Below are positions 52,060 to 61,271 of a stretch of 64,000 nucleotides of DNA, in pieces (the stretch's first letter is position 1; each line of letters starts with the position of its first letter). The notes under the pieces were generated by a model that did not search any database, was not told the origin of the DNA, and worked only from the letters and a program-made list of their open reading frames with translations. The DNA is taken from contig JAIDQQ010000023.1 of the NCBI GenBank assembly GCA_029062165.1, positions 543,889 to 607,888 of the forward strand. Reading direction: 5' to 3'. The position numbers and the translations under genes are program-made. Origin of the DNA: Ruminococcus sp. Its GTDB lineage: Bacteria > Bacillota > Clostridia > Oscillospirales > Ruminococcaceae.

Positions 52060-53424
52060 ATGTCAAGAGAATACAGAACTATCGAGGAAGTAACAGGACC
52101 TTTACTTCTTGTAAAGGACGTCGAGGGGGCAAAATATGGCGAACTCGCTGAAATACGTCTGAAAAACGGCGAAAAAAGACGTTGCCGTGTACTTGAAGTA
52201 GACGGAACTAATGTACTCGTACAGCTTTTTGAGAACTCCGCCGGAATAAATCTACAGGAAAGCAGTGTTGTATTTTCGGGTCACCAGATGGAACTGGGCG
52301 TTTCCGAAGATATGTTAGGAAGAGTTTTTGACGGTCTCGGCAGACCTATTGACGACGGTGCGGAAATAATTCCGGAAATGCGTATGGACGTAAACGGACT
52401 TCCAATGAATCCGGTGGCAAGACGTTATCCGCAGGAATTTATTCAGACAGGTGTTTCCGCTATAGACGGTCTGAACACTCTCGTAAGAGGTCAGAAATTA
52501 CCGATATTTTCGGCAAGCGGTCTGCCTCATGCACAGTTTGCCTCACAGATAGCCCGACAAGCTAAAGTACGTGGTACTGACGAGCCGTTTGCGGTAGTTT
52601 TCGGGGCTATGGGAATAACTTTCGAGGAATCTGAATATTTCATTGAAAGTTTCCGGAGTACTGGTGCTATCGACAGGACGGTACTTTTCATAAATCTTGC
52701 AAGCGATTCGGCAATAGAACGTATTGCCACACCTAAAATGGCTCTCACGACGGCGGAATACCTTGCATTTGAAAAGGGTATGCACGTACTTGTAATCCTG
52801 ACCGACATCACCAATTATGCAGATGCACTCCGTGAAATATCGTCGGCACGTAAGGAAGTACCAGGACGTAGAGGTTACCCTGGATATATGTATACTGACC
52901 TCGCAACCATTTACGAGAGAGCAGGCAGACAGGCTGACAAAGACGGTAGTATAACTATGATACCCATTCTGACCATGCCCGAAGACGATAAAACACATCC
53001 TATCCCCGATTTGACCGGCTATATTACCGAAGGTCAGATTATACTTTCAAGAGAACTGTATCGAAAGGGTATAACTCCGCCTGTAGATGTTCTGCCATCG
53101 CTGTCGAGACTTAAGGACAAGGGCATAGGTAAAGGACGTACCCGTGAAGACCATTCCGACACTATGAATCAGTTATTTTCGGCGTACGCTCGTGGAAAAG
53201 ATGCTAAGGAATTAATGGTAGTACTCGGAGAATCCGCCCTCACTCCTACGGACTTATTATACGCTAAATTCGCTGAAGAGTTTGAAAAACGTTACGTATC
53301 GCAGGGTTTCGATAATGACCGTACTATTGAAGATACACTTTCAGTAGGGTGGGAACTTCTAAGAATGTTGCCGAAAAGTGAACTCCGGAGAATCAGGGAA
53401 GAATATATCGAAAAGTACTATTAA
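52060..53424 (+). CDS. ntpB: V-type ATPase regulatory subunit B
   Basis: This 454-aa non-catalytic subunit lacks a P-loop ([19 protein letters not shown] in its place). It keeps [29 protein letters not shown] and the Arg finger region [17 protein letters not shown]. It alternates with A in the head. It starts 3 nt after ntpA. Behind it the compact operon is broken by a 408-nt low-complexity gap before ntpD. Confidence 0.96.
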   Translation: MSREYRTIEEVTGPLLLVKDVEGAKYGELAEIRLKNGEKRRCRVLEVDGTNVLVQLFENSAGINLQESSVVFSGHQMELGVSEDMLGRVFDGLGRPIDDGAEIIPEMRMDVNGLPMNPVARRYPQEFIQTGVSAIDGLNTLVRGQKLPIFSASGLPHAQFASQIARQAKVRGTDEPFAVVFGAMGITFEESEYFIESFRSTGAIDRTVLFINLASDSAIERIATPKMALTTAEYLAFEKGMHVLVILTDITNYADALREISSARKEVPGRRGYPGYMYTDLATIYERAGRQADKDGSITMIPILTMPEDDKTHPIPDLTGYITEGQIILSRELYRKGITPPVDVLPSLSRLKDKGIGKGRTREDHSDTMNQLFSAYARGKDAKELMVVLGESALTPTDLLYAKFAEEFEKRYVSQGFDNDRTIEDTLSVGWELLRMLPKSELRRIREEYIEKYY

Positions 53425-53832
53425 TTCATAATAATTATGAATTGTTATGTGACAGTCAGATGACATTAAGAATACCGCATTATTACGGCATAAACTGACA
53501 TCAGGTATCATTCAGGTGACAGGCATATGACATTCAACCGACAGTCAGATGACAGTCAGGTGACAACAATGAAACAAAGATAAACAAAGCAACAATATAT
53601 ATATACCTGCTATTTTGCGTATCGCCTGTGAGATTAGCACGAACGTGAACGAACGTACACGAACGTTAACGAACGCTAACGAATGCTAACAAACGTTTAC
53701 GTTGGCTACTAATACAAATACAAATATAAATACAAGTACAAATATAAATACAAGTACAAATATAAATACAAATACAATTTATAATTCTTAATTCATAATT
53801 TTCAATTATGAATTGAAAGTGTGGTGATTTTT
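53425..53832. repeat. 408-nt low-complexity region inside the V-ATPase operon
   Basis: Three periodic tracts fill the gap. The first (about 53451-53570) repeats GACAGTCAGATGACA-like units, with exact copies at 53451 and 53540. The second (about 53637-53702) repeats six-nt AACGNN units (GAACGT, TAACGA). The third (about 53711-53778) repeats ATACAA and ATATAA. AT-rich dispersed repeats flank both ends. There is no ORF and no convincing promoter or terminator. Confidence 0.85.
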
Positions 53833-54477
53833 TTGTCAAGACTTAACGTCAACCCTACACGTATGGAGTTAAACAAACTCAAAAAGAAACTACAGTCCGC
53901 ACGACGTGGACATAAACTCCTGAAAGACAAACGTGACGAACTTATGCGACAGTTCATGATTCTGATAAGGGAAAACAACCAGCTCCGTAAGGACGTGGAG
54001 CAGGCTATTACAGAAGCTGACAGATATATGTCAGTAGCGGGTTCTGTAATGCAGAGGGAAATTCTCGAAACTGCTTTACTGTTACCGAAACAGGAAGTTG
54101 AAATAGAAGTCCTTACAAAAAACGTAATGAGTGTAAATGTTCCGGAGTTCCGCACCTTTTACAAATCGGATGATAAAAACTTCTTTTCATACGGTACGGC
54201 TTTCACGTCGACTGACCTTGACGGTGCTGTATGTGCATTAAGTGAGGTTTTCCCGAAAATGATACGTCTTGCGGAAGTCGAGAAGACCTGTCAGCTTATG
54301 GCGGACGAGATTGAAAAAACACGTCGTCGTGTGAACGCACTTGAATATATCATGATTCCCGATTACGAGGAGACTATCAGATACATTACCATGAAACTTT
54401 CCGAAAATGAACGGAATACAATAACATCCCTCATGAAAGTGAAAGACATGGTACTGAAACAGAAGTACAATTATTAA
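53833..54477 (+). CDS. ntpD: V-type ATPase subunit D (central shaft), TTG start
   Basis: This 214-aa protein has two long helices forming the rotor shaft: VNPTRMELNKLKKKLQSARRGHKLLKDKRDEL at the start, TRRRVNALEYIMIPDYEETIRYI near the end. The start is a TTG at 53833 after GTGGTGAT and a T-run; the GTG used by the track overlaps that site. It is separated from ntpB by the low-complexity gap, unlike the normal tight spacing. It may thus be made at a different level from the other subunits. Confidence 0.92.
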   Translation: MSRLNVNPTRMELNKLKKKLQSARRGHKLLKDKRDELMRQFMILIRENNQLRKDVEQAITEADRYMSVAGSVMQREILETALLLPKQEVEIEVLTKNVMSVNVPEFRTFYKSDDKNFFSYGTAFTSTDLDGAVCALSEVFPKMIRLAEVEKTCQLMADEIEKTRRRVNALEYIMIPDYEETIRYITMKLSENERNTITSLMKVKDMVLKQKYNY

Positions 54478-54480
54478 TGA

Positions 54481-54525
54481 AAAAAAATGTACCCTATGTA
54501 TATTTATACATAAGGTACATTTTTA
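54481..54525. terminator. bidirectional terminator between ntpD and pnp
   Basis: A7 TGTACC, then TATGTATA / TATACATA inner arms, then GGTACAT5. It is a long stem serving both convergent operons. Confidence 0.9.
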
Positions 54526-54529
54526 ATTA

Positions 54530-56650
54530 TTATTTTTTGTTTTTCTTTTTGGCTTCGATATCGGCGAGGGCGTCTTTACGTGAGAGATTTATTCTGCCTT
54601 GCCTGTCAATTTCAAGGACTTTCACAACGATTTCGTCACCTATGGAAACTACATCTTCCACTCTTTCAACTCTTTGCCTGTCGAGTTTGGAAATGTGTAC
54701 GAGACCGTCTTTACCAGGGGCGATTTCAACAAATGCACCGAAATCCATAATTCTTACGACTTTTCCCTTATAGATAGCACCTACTTCAGGGTCATTGGCG
54801 ATAGTATTGACAATCTGTAAAGCCTTTTCAGCCTTATCGCCGTCGATACCGCTGATAAATACGTTACCGTCGTCACTGATATCGATTTTAACTTCACAGT
54901 CAGCGGAAATTTTCTGAATGACCTTACCACCCTGACCGATAACTTCACGGATTTTGTCAACCGGAATTTTAGTCTGTAACATTTTCGGAGCGTATTTGCT
55001 TACGGTCTTGCGAGGTTCAGAAATAGCCTTTAACATAATCTCGTCGAGAATATATATACGTGCCTTGCGTGTCTTCTCGAAAGCCTCTTTAATAATCGCC
55101 GGTGTGAGACCGTCAACTTTGATATCAACCTGTATGGCAGTAATGCCCTTGTGAGTACCGCCTACTTTGAAATCCATATCGCCGAAGAAGTCTTCAAGAC
55201 CTTGTATGTCAACCATAGTCATGAAGTCGTCGCTGTCTGGAAGCGTGATAAGTCCGCACGATATTCCGGCAACAGGGGCTTTAATAGGTACACCAGCGTC
55301 CATGAGGGCGAGTGTAGAACCGCATATTGAACCCTGTGAAGTAGAACCGTTTGAAGACAGTACTTCCGAAACAAGTCTGAATGCATACGGGAACTCTTCA
55401 ACGGACGGAATAACCGGTACTAAAGCTCTTTCAGCGAGTGCTCCGTGACCTATTTCACGTCTGCCAGGACCACGGCTGGGCTTGGTTTCGCCGACTGAAT
55501 ATGACGGAAAGTTATACTGGTGCATATAACGTTTGGACTCTTCTTCGTCGAGACCGTCTATTTTCTGTGAATCGCTTACAGAACCTAACGTTGCAACGGT
55601 AAGCACCTGTGTCTGACCTCTTGTGAAAAGTCCCGAACCGTGTACACGTGGTAACAGACCTACTTCAGCAGACAGCGGACGTATTTCGTCGATACCTCTT
55701 CCGTCGACACGTTTTCCGTTATAGAGCCATTCACGGACGATTTTTTTCTGTAATTTATAGATACACTCATCAATCATGGAAATCTGTTCGGGATATACCT
55801 CATCAAATTTAGCGTGAATATCGTCGACAATGGGAGCAAGTCGCTCATCACGTACTGTCTTGTCGTCGGTATCGAGAGCGATTTTAACACGGTCTGAAGC
55901 GAAAGTTTCTATTGCGTCGAACATATCGTGGTCAACTTCCTGCGATTCAAACTTAAATTTAGGTTTGCCTATTTCCTGACGGATACCGTCTATGAACGCA
56001 ACCATTTTTTTGATTTCCTCATGACCGGTCATAATAGCTTCAAGCATGGTATCTTCCGGAACTTCATTCGCACCGGCTTCAATCATGACTATTTTTTCAG
56101 CAGTACCGGCTACTGTAAGAGTGAGGTCAGTTTTGGCACGCTGTTCGAGTGTGGGATTGAGGACTATTTCGCCGTCCACGAGACCGACGTTAATTCCGGC
56201 AATCGGACCATTCCACGGAATATCGGAAATAGAGATAGCTATTGAAGTAGCAATCATACCGGCGATTTCAGGGGAATTGTCCGGCTCTACGGCGAGGACG
56301 GTCATTACTACTGAAACATCATTACGCATATCTTTCGGGAAGAGCGGTCTTATAGGTCTGTCGACGCAACGTGAAGTGAGGATAGCTTTTTCAGAGGGTT
56401 TGCCCTCTCTTTTGGTGAAAGACCCTGGAATTTTTCCGACGGAATAAAGACGTTCTTCGTAGTCTACGGAAAGCGGGAAGAAGTCTATACCCTCACGAGG
56501 TTTTGCACTTGCGGTAACGTTAGCCATTACGACTGTTTCGCCGTAACGTACCCAACACGAACCGTTTGAAAGTCCGCAGGTTTTGCCGGTTTCGACAATG
56601 AGAGGTCTTCCGGCGTAAGTTGTTTCAAATTTTCTGTAATTTTCAAACAT
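54530..56650 (-). CDS. pnp: polynucleotide phosphorylase
   Basis: This 706-aa phosphorolytic 3'-5' RNA exonuclease has two RNase PH cores. The second has FPSYSVGETKPSRGPGRREIGHGALAERAL and the catalytic SDGDD-like DSDDF region. A KH domain (IPVDKIREVIGQGGKVI) and an S1 domain (GAIYKGKVVRIMDFGAFVEIAPGKDGLVHIS) follow. The start MFENYRKF (56650) follows GGAGGC; the track start is 25 codons early, within the structured leader. It lies downstream of rpsO, the standard order, with a long stem-loop in between that recalls the RNase III-cleaved autoregulatory leader of other pnp genes. Confidence 0.96.
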   Translation of the reverse strand: MFENYRKFETTYAGRPLIVETGKTCGLSNGSCWVRYGETVVMANVTASAKPREGIDFFPLSVDYEERLYSVGKIPGSFTKREGKPSEKAILTSRCVDRPIRPLFPKDMRNDVSVVMTVLAVEPDNSPEIAGMIATSIAISISDIPWNGPIAGINVGLVDGEIVLNPTLEQRAKTDLTLTVAGTAEKIVMIEAGANEVPEDTMLEAIMTGHEEIKKMVAFIDGIRQEIGKPKFKFESQEVDHDMFDAIETFASDRVKIALDTDDKTVRDERLAPIVDDIHAKFDEVYPEQISMIDECIYKLQKKIVREWLYNGKRVDGRGIDEIRPLSAEVGLLPRVHGSGLFTRGQTQVLTVATLGSVSDSQKIDGLDEEESKRYMHQYNFPSYSVGETKPSRGPGRREIGHGALAERALVPVIPSVEEFPYAFRLVSEVLSSNGSTSQGSICGSTLALMDAGVPIKAPVAGISCGLITLPDSDDFMTMVDIQGLEDFFGDMDFKVGGTHKGITAIQVDIKVDGLTPAIIKEAFEKTRKARIYILDEIMLKAISEPRKTVSKYAPKMLQTKIPVDKIREVIGQGGKVIQKISADCEVKIDISDDGNVFISGIDGDKAEKALQIVNTIANDPEVGAIYKGKVVRIMDFGAFVEIAPGKDGLVHISKLDRQRVERVEDVVSIGDEIVVKVLEIDRQGRINLSRKDALADIEAKKKNKK

Positions 56651-56682
56651 AAAAAAATGCCTCCGAATAAGTAATTTAACTC

Positions 56683-56744
56683 CGGCTTTAGCAAAAAATT
56701 CTGATACAGCGGTGGACTGTATCACAGTTTAATGCTAAAAGCCG
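56683..56744 (-). promoter_or_regulatory. long stem-loop in pnp leader
   Basis: On the minus strand CGGCTTTTAGCA pairs with TGCTAAAGCCG, and further in TGATACAG pairs with CTGTATCA. The structure is about 60 nt and ends 32 nt before the pnp ATG. This is the right place and shape for an RNase III target used in PNPase autoregulation. Confidence 0.65.
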
Positions 56745-56761
56745 ATTTATTTTTGTGTAAA

Positions 56762-56801
56762 GAGGGAAAGGCAGAAAGGGGAGGAATAGCCCCGTTCTGC
56801 C
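56762..56801 (-). terminator. hairpin after rpsO (terminator or attenuator)
   Basis: GGCAGAACGGGG pairs with CCCCTTTCTGCC, followed by TTTCCCTCTTT. The T-run is imperfect, so partial readthrough into pnp is likely. Confidence 0.7.
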
Positions 56802-56812
56802 AATGTAGGAAA

Positions 56813-57079
56813 TTATTTGCGGAGACCGAGTTTTTCGATAACCGCACGATAACGGCTGATGTCCTTCTTCTTGAGATAAGCAAGAAGATTACGTCTGTGA
56901 CCAACCATTTTAAGAAGACCTCTTCTTGAATGGTGGTCATTTTTGTGTTCCTTGAGATGTGCAGTAAGGTCATTTATTCTTCTTGTGAGAATAGCAATCT
57001 GCACTTCCGGAGAACCGGTGTCAGTTTCGTGAGTTCTGTTAGCTTCGATAACAGCTGTCTTTTCTTCTTTCAGTAACAT
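56813..57079 (-). CDS. rpsO: 30S ribosomal protein S15
   Basis: S15 is a primary 16S rRNA-binding protein of the small subunit. The 88-aa sequence is typical, with [40 protein letters not shown] and [19 protein letters not shown] lies before the ATG. It is the first gene of rpsO-pnp. The leader carries a strong hairpin that may let S15 repress its own translation. Confidence 0.97.
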   Translation of the reverse strand: MLLKEEKTAVIEANRTHETDTGSPEVQIAILTRRINDLTAHLKEHKNDHHSRRGLLKMVGHRRNLLAYLKKKDISRYRAVIEKLGLRK

Positions 57080-57107
57080 GAAAGCACCTCATTTTCATAA
57101 TATTCCG

Positions 57108-57156
57108 GTATCTCTGATGAGGGTGAAACTGAGGAACACGCCCTCATCTGAGACAC
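57108..57156 (-). promoter_or_regulatory. rpsO leader hairpin, possible S15 autoregulatory element
   Basis: GTGTCTCAGATGAGGG pairs with CCCTCATCAGAGATAC around a 17-nt loop. It stands between the promoter and the ribosome site. S15 leaders vary widely between lineages, so identity rests on position and stability. Confidence 0.55.
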
Positions 57157-57165
57157 GGTAAATAT

Positions 57166-57194
57166 ATTATAACATATCCTACACTGATTGTAAA
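57166..57194 (-). promoter_or_regulatory. promoter of rpsO-pnp
   Basis: TTTACA, 17 nt, TATAAT on the minus strand. The 364-nt gap 57080-57443 also holds the leader hairpin, a tandem 20-nt repeat and the rpe promoter. Confidence 0.8.
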
Positions 57195-57309
57195 GAGGTT
57201 TTTCAAAAAAATTTTCAGAAATTTTTCAGAAATTTCAATCTCCTGAAGAAGATATATGTATTATAGCATATGTTTTCCGGTTTGTAAATATGTTTTTTTG
57301 AATAATTTC

Positions 57310-57367
57310 AGTGAAACGTGTCGAATTTTATCTAAAAAATTTTTTAGTGAAATGCGTCGAATTTTAT
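57310..57367. repeat. paired direct repeat upstream of rpe promoter
   Basis: AGTGAAACGTGTCGAATTTT and AGTGAAATGCGTCGAATTTT are 36 nt apart and separated by an A/T palindrome (AAAAAATTTTTT). They end about 10 nt before the -35 box. Confidence 0.65.
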
Positions 57368-57376
57368 ACAAACATA

Positions 57377-57405
57377 TTGACAAAAGGCAGGCAATATTAT
57401 ATAAT
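57377..57405 (+). promoter_or_regulatory. promoter of rpe operon
   Basis: TTGACA, 17 nt, TATAAT, about 40 nt before the start. Confidence 0.85.
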
Positions 57406-57443
57406 CAGAATATAAAATAAATTGAAAAAGGAATGGTGTAATT

Positions 57444-58142
57444 TTGGAAAAACATATTTCTATTGGTGCTTCTATATTAAGTGCTGATTTACTGAATCTT
57501 GAATCAGAAATCAGAAAACTTAAAAGAAATGACATTAACATGATACACTTCGACGTAATGGACGGCGTTTTTGTCCCGAACATAACATTCGGTATGCCTG
57601 TTTTTGAAAGCATAAACAGGATTGACGATGATGACCTTTCCATGCTTCTTGACGTACATCTCATGATTGCAGACCCTCTGAAATATATAGATGCTTTCGG
57701 TACATCCGGTGCAGACTATATAACATTTCACCTCGAAAGCGAAAGCGATACTGTTGAAACGATAAGAGCCATCCATAACAACGGCAGTAAGGCAGGTATC
57801 GCTATAAAACCCGACACACCGGCGGAAGCTGTATTTCCGTATATCAATTCTAAGGAACATAAATATCCGTATCTCAATAGTTTTGCAGATATAGTTCTTG
57901 TTATGACCGTTGAACCTGGTTTCAGTGGACAGAAATTCATGGATATGTCGGAAAAAATACGTAAAATCCGTGAATATGCTGATAACAATTCTGCCCATGA
58001 AGTTCTTATAGCAGTTGACGGCGGTATTGACGACCAGACAGCCCCGATAGTAAAGAGTGCCGGTGCGGATATACTTGTATCGGGTAGCTATCTTTTCAAG
58101 GCGGACGATATGAAAAAAGCAGGCGAGATGTTGGAAGCATAA
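57444..58142 (+). CDS. rpe: ribulose-phosphate 3-epimerase, TTG start
   Basis: Rpe interconverts ribulose-5-P and xylulose-5-P in the pentose phosphate pathway. The 232-aa TIM barrel has SILSADLLNLE, HFDVMDGVFVPNITFG (metal site), VEPGFSGQKF and VDGGID. The TTG start is preceded by GGAATGGTG; no better start is in frame. It is slightly longer than usual because of an insertion (NSKEHKYPYLNS) before the sixth strand. It heads the co-directional run to dnaE. Confidence 0.93.
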   Translation: MEKHISIGASILSADLLNLESEIRKLKRNDINMIHFDVMDGVFVPNITFGMPVFESINRIDDDDLSMLLDVHLMIADPLKYIDAFGTSGADYITFHLESESDTVETIRAIHNNGSKAGIAIKPDTPAEAVFPYINSKEHKYPYLNSFADIVLVMTVEPGFSGQKFMDMSEKIRKIREYADNNSAHEVLIAVDGGIDDQTAPIVKSAGADILVSGSYLFKADDMKKAGEMLEA

Positions 58143-58154
58143 GGAGCTTTTTTC

Positions 58155-59315
58155 ATGAAATTCAGAAACAAAGGAAGAAAGATTTACAAGACAAAAGAAA
58201 AAAATTATTACGGCAAAACACCGTTAGGGAAATTCTTTTCAGCAATACTGACAATAATTCTTATAGGTGGTGTAGGTGTTCTGGGATATAGTGTAGCCGG
58301 TCCTATGATTGACTATTCTCACCGGCAGGGCGACGAAGAACCGATAGAAAAAACCGTCGCTGAACCGGCAGAAGACGTTACTACAGAACCGGTTGTAATG
58401 CTACACGAAAAAACCCCCGAAACTGATGCCTACAGAGGTGTACGCCTAAGCGAGTACGAAATATCAACTCCGGAGGCTATTAAGACCGCTATAGGCAGAA
58501 TACCACAGGAACAGAATATAGAATATATTGAAGTACCGTTGAAACTCTCTGACGGCAGAATTATGTACGCTACTGAATGGACTGAATTTCCGGAACTCGT
58601 TACCGCCGGAATAACACTCAATGAAATAACCCGTACCATAAAGAAAGAGGGTTATAAACCTGTAGCATATATGGATATTTTCGCAGATAATATAATACCG
58701 TCGGTTTACTCGAATTACGGCTACATGGATACCGAAACGCTTACGGCATGGAAAGACGGCAATTCAAAGACATGGGCTTCACCGTATTCGGAAACTTATA
58801 TGAATTACGTGAACTTCATAGCACAGGAAATTTCCGGAGCGGGTTTCGATAAGATAATATGTGGTGACATTAAATTTCCGGACTTCACAGAAAGAGATTT
58901 GATACTTCTTAACGATAACCGTCTTGAAAATCATTTACCGGCACTGTCTTCAACTGCCGATATGCTTTACAGTACCGTAACCGGAAACAATTCCGATATG
59001 CTTATTGAAGTGGATTCCGCTGATATTCTTTCTGGTAAGGCTGATATACTTGACGTTACAGGGAATACACATACAATAGTCCTCGACATAAATCTTGATG
59101 GTATAATTTCCGGCGTGAATACTGGTAGGACAGTATACGAATTTACCGGTACGCCTACGGAAAACATATCAAAAATGCTGTACCTTGTCAGCGGAGATAT
59201 TTCCGGATTTGATGTCATTGTACGTATATCGGGAAATTCATATAATACTTCTGACCTGCTCCGTGCCGTCTGGGATATGGCGGAAACAGGTTACAATTCG
59301 TTTATTTTGGGATAA
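58155..59315 (+). CDS. membrane-anchored protein, weakly like DUF4015 glycosidase-like barrels
   Basis: This 386-aa protein has a basic N-terminus, one membrane helix (about 27-50) and a large outer domain. Its alternating strand/helix pattern and phrases such as GITLNEITRTIKKEGYKPVAYMDIFAD and AQEISGAGFDKIICGDIKFPD recall the TIM-barrel DUF4015 (putative glycoside hydrolase) family. I cannot point to catalytic carboxylates. AAGGAG precedes the ATG, 12 nt after rpe. Neighbours hprK and murB suggest a cell-envelope role. The family call is tentative. Confidence 0.6.
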   Translation: MKFRNKGRKIYKTKEKNYYGKTPLGKFFSAILTIILIGGVGVLGYSVAGPMIDYSHRQGDEEPIEKTVAEPAEDVTTEPVVMLHEKTPETDAYRGVRLSEYEISTPEAIKTAIGRIPQEQNIEYIEVPLKLSDGRIMYATEWTEFPELVTAGITLNEITRTIKKEGYKPVAYMDIFADNIIPSVYSNYGYMDTETLTAWKDGNSKTWASPYSETYMNYVNFIAQEISGAGFDKIICGDIKFPDFTERDLILLNDNRLENHLPALSSTADMLYSTVTGNNSDMLIEVDSADILSGKADILDVTGNTHTIVLDINLDGIISGVNTGRTVYEFTGTPTENISKMLYLVSGDISGFDVIVRISGNSYNTSDLLRAVWDMAETGYNSFILG

Positions 59316-59346
59316 TATTTTTTTACAGAAACGGAGAATTTTTTAA

Positions 59347-60306
59347 ATGGCTGAAAATTTTAAGGTATCACTACAGAAAGTGATTGACGAGTTTAAACTT
59401 GAAACAATCTTCATACACAAGGACGCTAAGGAAGTCATGATTGACGAAAACGACGTAAACAGACCAGGTTTACAGCTTATGGGATTCTATGAGTACTTCA
59501 ATCCGGAGCGTATACAGATTATAGGTAAAATGGAATTTGCCTACCTCTCTACCATAGACGAAAAAACACGTCGTGAACGTCTGCAACTGCTTTTTGCACA
59601 GAGAATACCGGCACTTATAATTACGAGAGAACTTCCGTACTTTGCGGAAATGTTAGAGTTGGCAAAAGAATACGAAGTGCCACTCCTAAGAAGCAAGGAA
59701 AGTACTTCAAACTTCATGTCCGGACTTATAGCGTTTTTAAATCTGAATCTTGCACCGAGAATAACCCGTCACGGCGTACTGATTGAGATTTACGGCGAAG
59801 GTGTTTTCATAACCGGTGAAAGCGGTGTCGGAAAGAGTGAGACAGCTATCGAACTTGTAAAGAGAGGTCACAGACTGGTTGCAGATGATGCCGTTGAAAT
59901 ACGTAAGGTATCTAACATAAGCCTGATAGGCAGTTCACCGGATAATATCCGTCACTTCCTCGAATTAAGAGGTATAGGCATTATCAATGCACGTCGGTTG
60001 TTTGGTATCGGTGCGGTAAAGATGACCGAAGAATTAGACCTCGTTGTAGAGTTGGAACAGTGGGATTCCGGTAAGATGTACGACAGAATGGGTGTAGATA
60101 CGGAATATGTTTCGATACTGGGAGTAAAAGTACCGTCGCTGACGATACCGGTAAAGCCTGGGCGTAATTTAGCGGTAATACTCGAAGTCGCCGCCATGAA
60201 CAACAGACAGAAAAAAATGGGTTATAACGCTGCAACGGAATTACTTCATAAACTCGGTATGCAGTCGGAATCAAAGGAAGTAATACACGATTACGAAACT
60301 TTCTGA
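59347..60306 (+). CDS. hprK: HPr kinase/phosphorylase
   Basis: HprK phosphorylates HPr on Ser46 in response to glycolytic intermediates and reverses it with phosphate, driving carbon catabolite control in Firmicutes. The 319-aa protein has the P-loop GESGVGKSETAIELVKRGHRLVADD and the signature LELRGIGIINARRLFGIGAV. Its presence implies an HPr/CcpA system elsewhere in the genome, relevant to the cellulase and sugar kinase here. It lies 31 nt after the membrane protein. Confidence 0.96.
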   Translation: MAENFKVSLQKVIDEFKLETIFIHKDAKEVMIDENDVNRPGLQLMGFYEYFNPERIQIIGKMEFAYLSTIDEKTRRERLQLLFAQRIPALIITRELPYFAEMLELAKEYEVPLLRSKESTSNFMSGLIAFLNLNLAPRITRHGVLIEIYGEGVFITGESGVGKSETAIELVKRGHRLVADDAVEIRKVSNISLIGSSPDNIRHFLELRGIGIINARRLFGIGAVKMTEELDLVVELEQWDSGKMYDRMGVDTEYVSILGVKVPSLTIPVKPGRNLAVILEVAAMNNRQKKMGYNAATELLHKLGMQSESKEVIHDYETF

Positions 60307-60330
60307 TAAAGAATCAAAAGAGGAGACAAT

Positions 60331-61236
60331 ATGTTAGATATAAATGAACTCACTGAACTATGTTCCGGACTTGACTGTAAAATCATTCCGGAATGTCCGC
60401 TGAATAACTACGTTACTTTCCGGACAGGCGGAAACTGTCGGGCATTGATAAGCATTAACTCACCGGAATCCGCTGTGGAGATTTTAAAATATCTCCGGAG
60501 CAGGAATATAAAATATTTCGTACTCGGTAACGGCAGTAACGTGATACCAGCTGATGAGGGTTTCGACGGCGTTATAATTCTTATGAAAAGCGATTTTTCA
60601 GGAATAGAAGTCACCGGAAATAAAATAGCCTGTCAGTCGGGAGCGTTGCTTTCGACGGTCTGTACGTACGCACAGAAAGCAGGATTATCGGGTATGGAAA
60701 ATCTTTACGGCATACCAGGGACTGTCGGGGGAGCGTTGTACATGAATGCCGGTGCATACGGTACGGAAATATCAGATGTAATAGTTTCCGCCGGATATAT
60801 AGACGATACCGGCAATATACGTACAATAGACCGTAATGACATGGATTTATCATACAGACACAGTATTTTTTCCGGAAAAAATTTACTTATAACTTCTGTA
60901 ACTTTCGGACTTTCAGAGGGTGAACCGGAAGAAATACGCCGTAAGATGTCGGAATGTCTGAATAAGAGACAGTCTAAACAACCGCTTGAATTTGCCAGTG
61001 CCGGAAGTACATTCAAGAGACCGCAAGGCAGTTACGCATCTTTACTGATAGAACAGTGCGGACTTAAAGGACTTACTTACGGTGGCGCACAGGTCAGCGA
61101 AAAACACAGCGGATTTGTCATAAATAAAGGCGGTGCTACCTGTTCAGACGTTCTTACACTCTGCCGGAAAATTCAGGAGACCGTCAGGGAAAAAACAGGT
61201 TATATACTTGAATTAGAGCCAATTATACTTAAATAA
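60331..61236 (+). CDS. murB: UDP-N-acetylenolpyruvoylglucosamine reductase
   Basis: MurB reduces the enolpyruvyl group to give UDP-MurNAc in peptidoglycan synthesis, using FAD and NADPH. The 301-aa protein has NYVTFRTGGNCRALI, the FAD motif GNGSNVI, GIPGTVGGALYMNAGAYG, the catalytic Ser region ASAGSTFKRP and the ending YILELEPIIL. AGAGGAG lies upstream. The order hprK-murB-rapZ-whiA is typical of clostridia. Confidence 0.96.
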   Translation: MLDINELTELCSGLDCKIIPECPLNNYVTFRTGGNCRALISINSPESAVEILKYLRSRNIKYFVLGNGSNVIPADEGFDGVIILMKSDFSGIEVTGNKIACQSGALLSTVCTYAQKAGLSGMENLYGIPGTVGGALYMNAGAYGTEISDVIVSAGYIDDTGNIRTIDRNDMDLSYRHSIFSGKNLLITSVTFGLSEGEPEEIRRKMSECLNKRQSKQPLEFASAGSTFKRPQGSYASLLIEQCGLKGLTYGGAQVSEKHSGFVINKGGATCSDVLTLCRKIQETVREKTGYILELEPIILK

Positions 61237-61271
61237 TTCTTAATTGTTTTAAAAATCAGGGAGGTAAAAAA

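Noticed and set aside
53631-53780. Possible CRISPR or iteron array
   Set aside because: Units are 6 nt, without spacers, and no cas or replication gene is near. It is low-complexity sequence.
54477-54773. 98-aa plus-strand ORF after ntpD
   Set aside because: It covers a bidirectional terminator and then the antisense of the pnp S1 domain.
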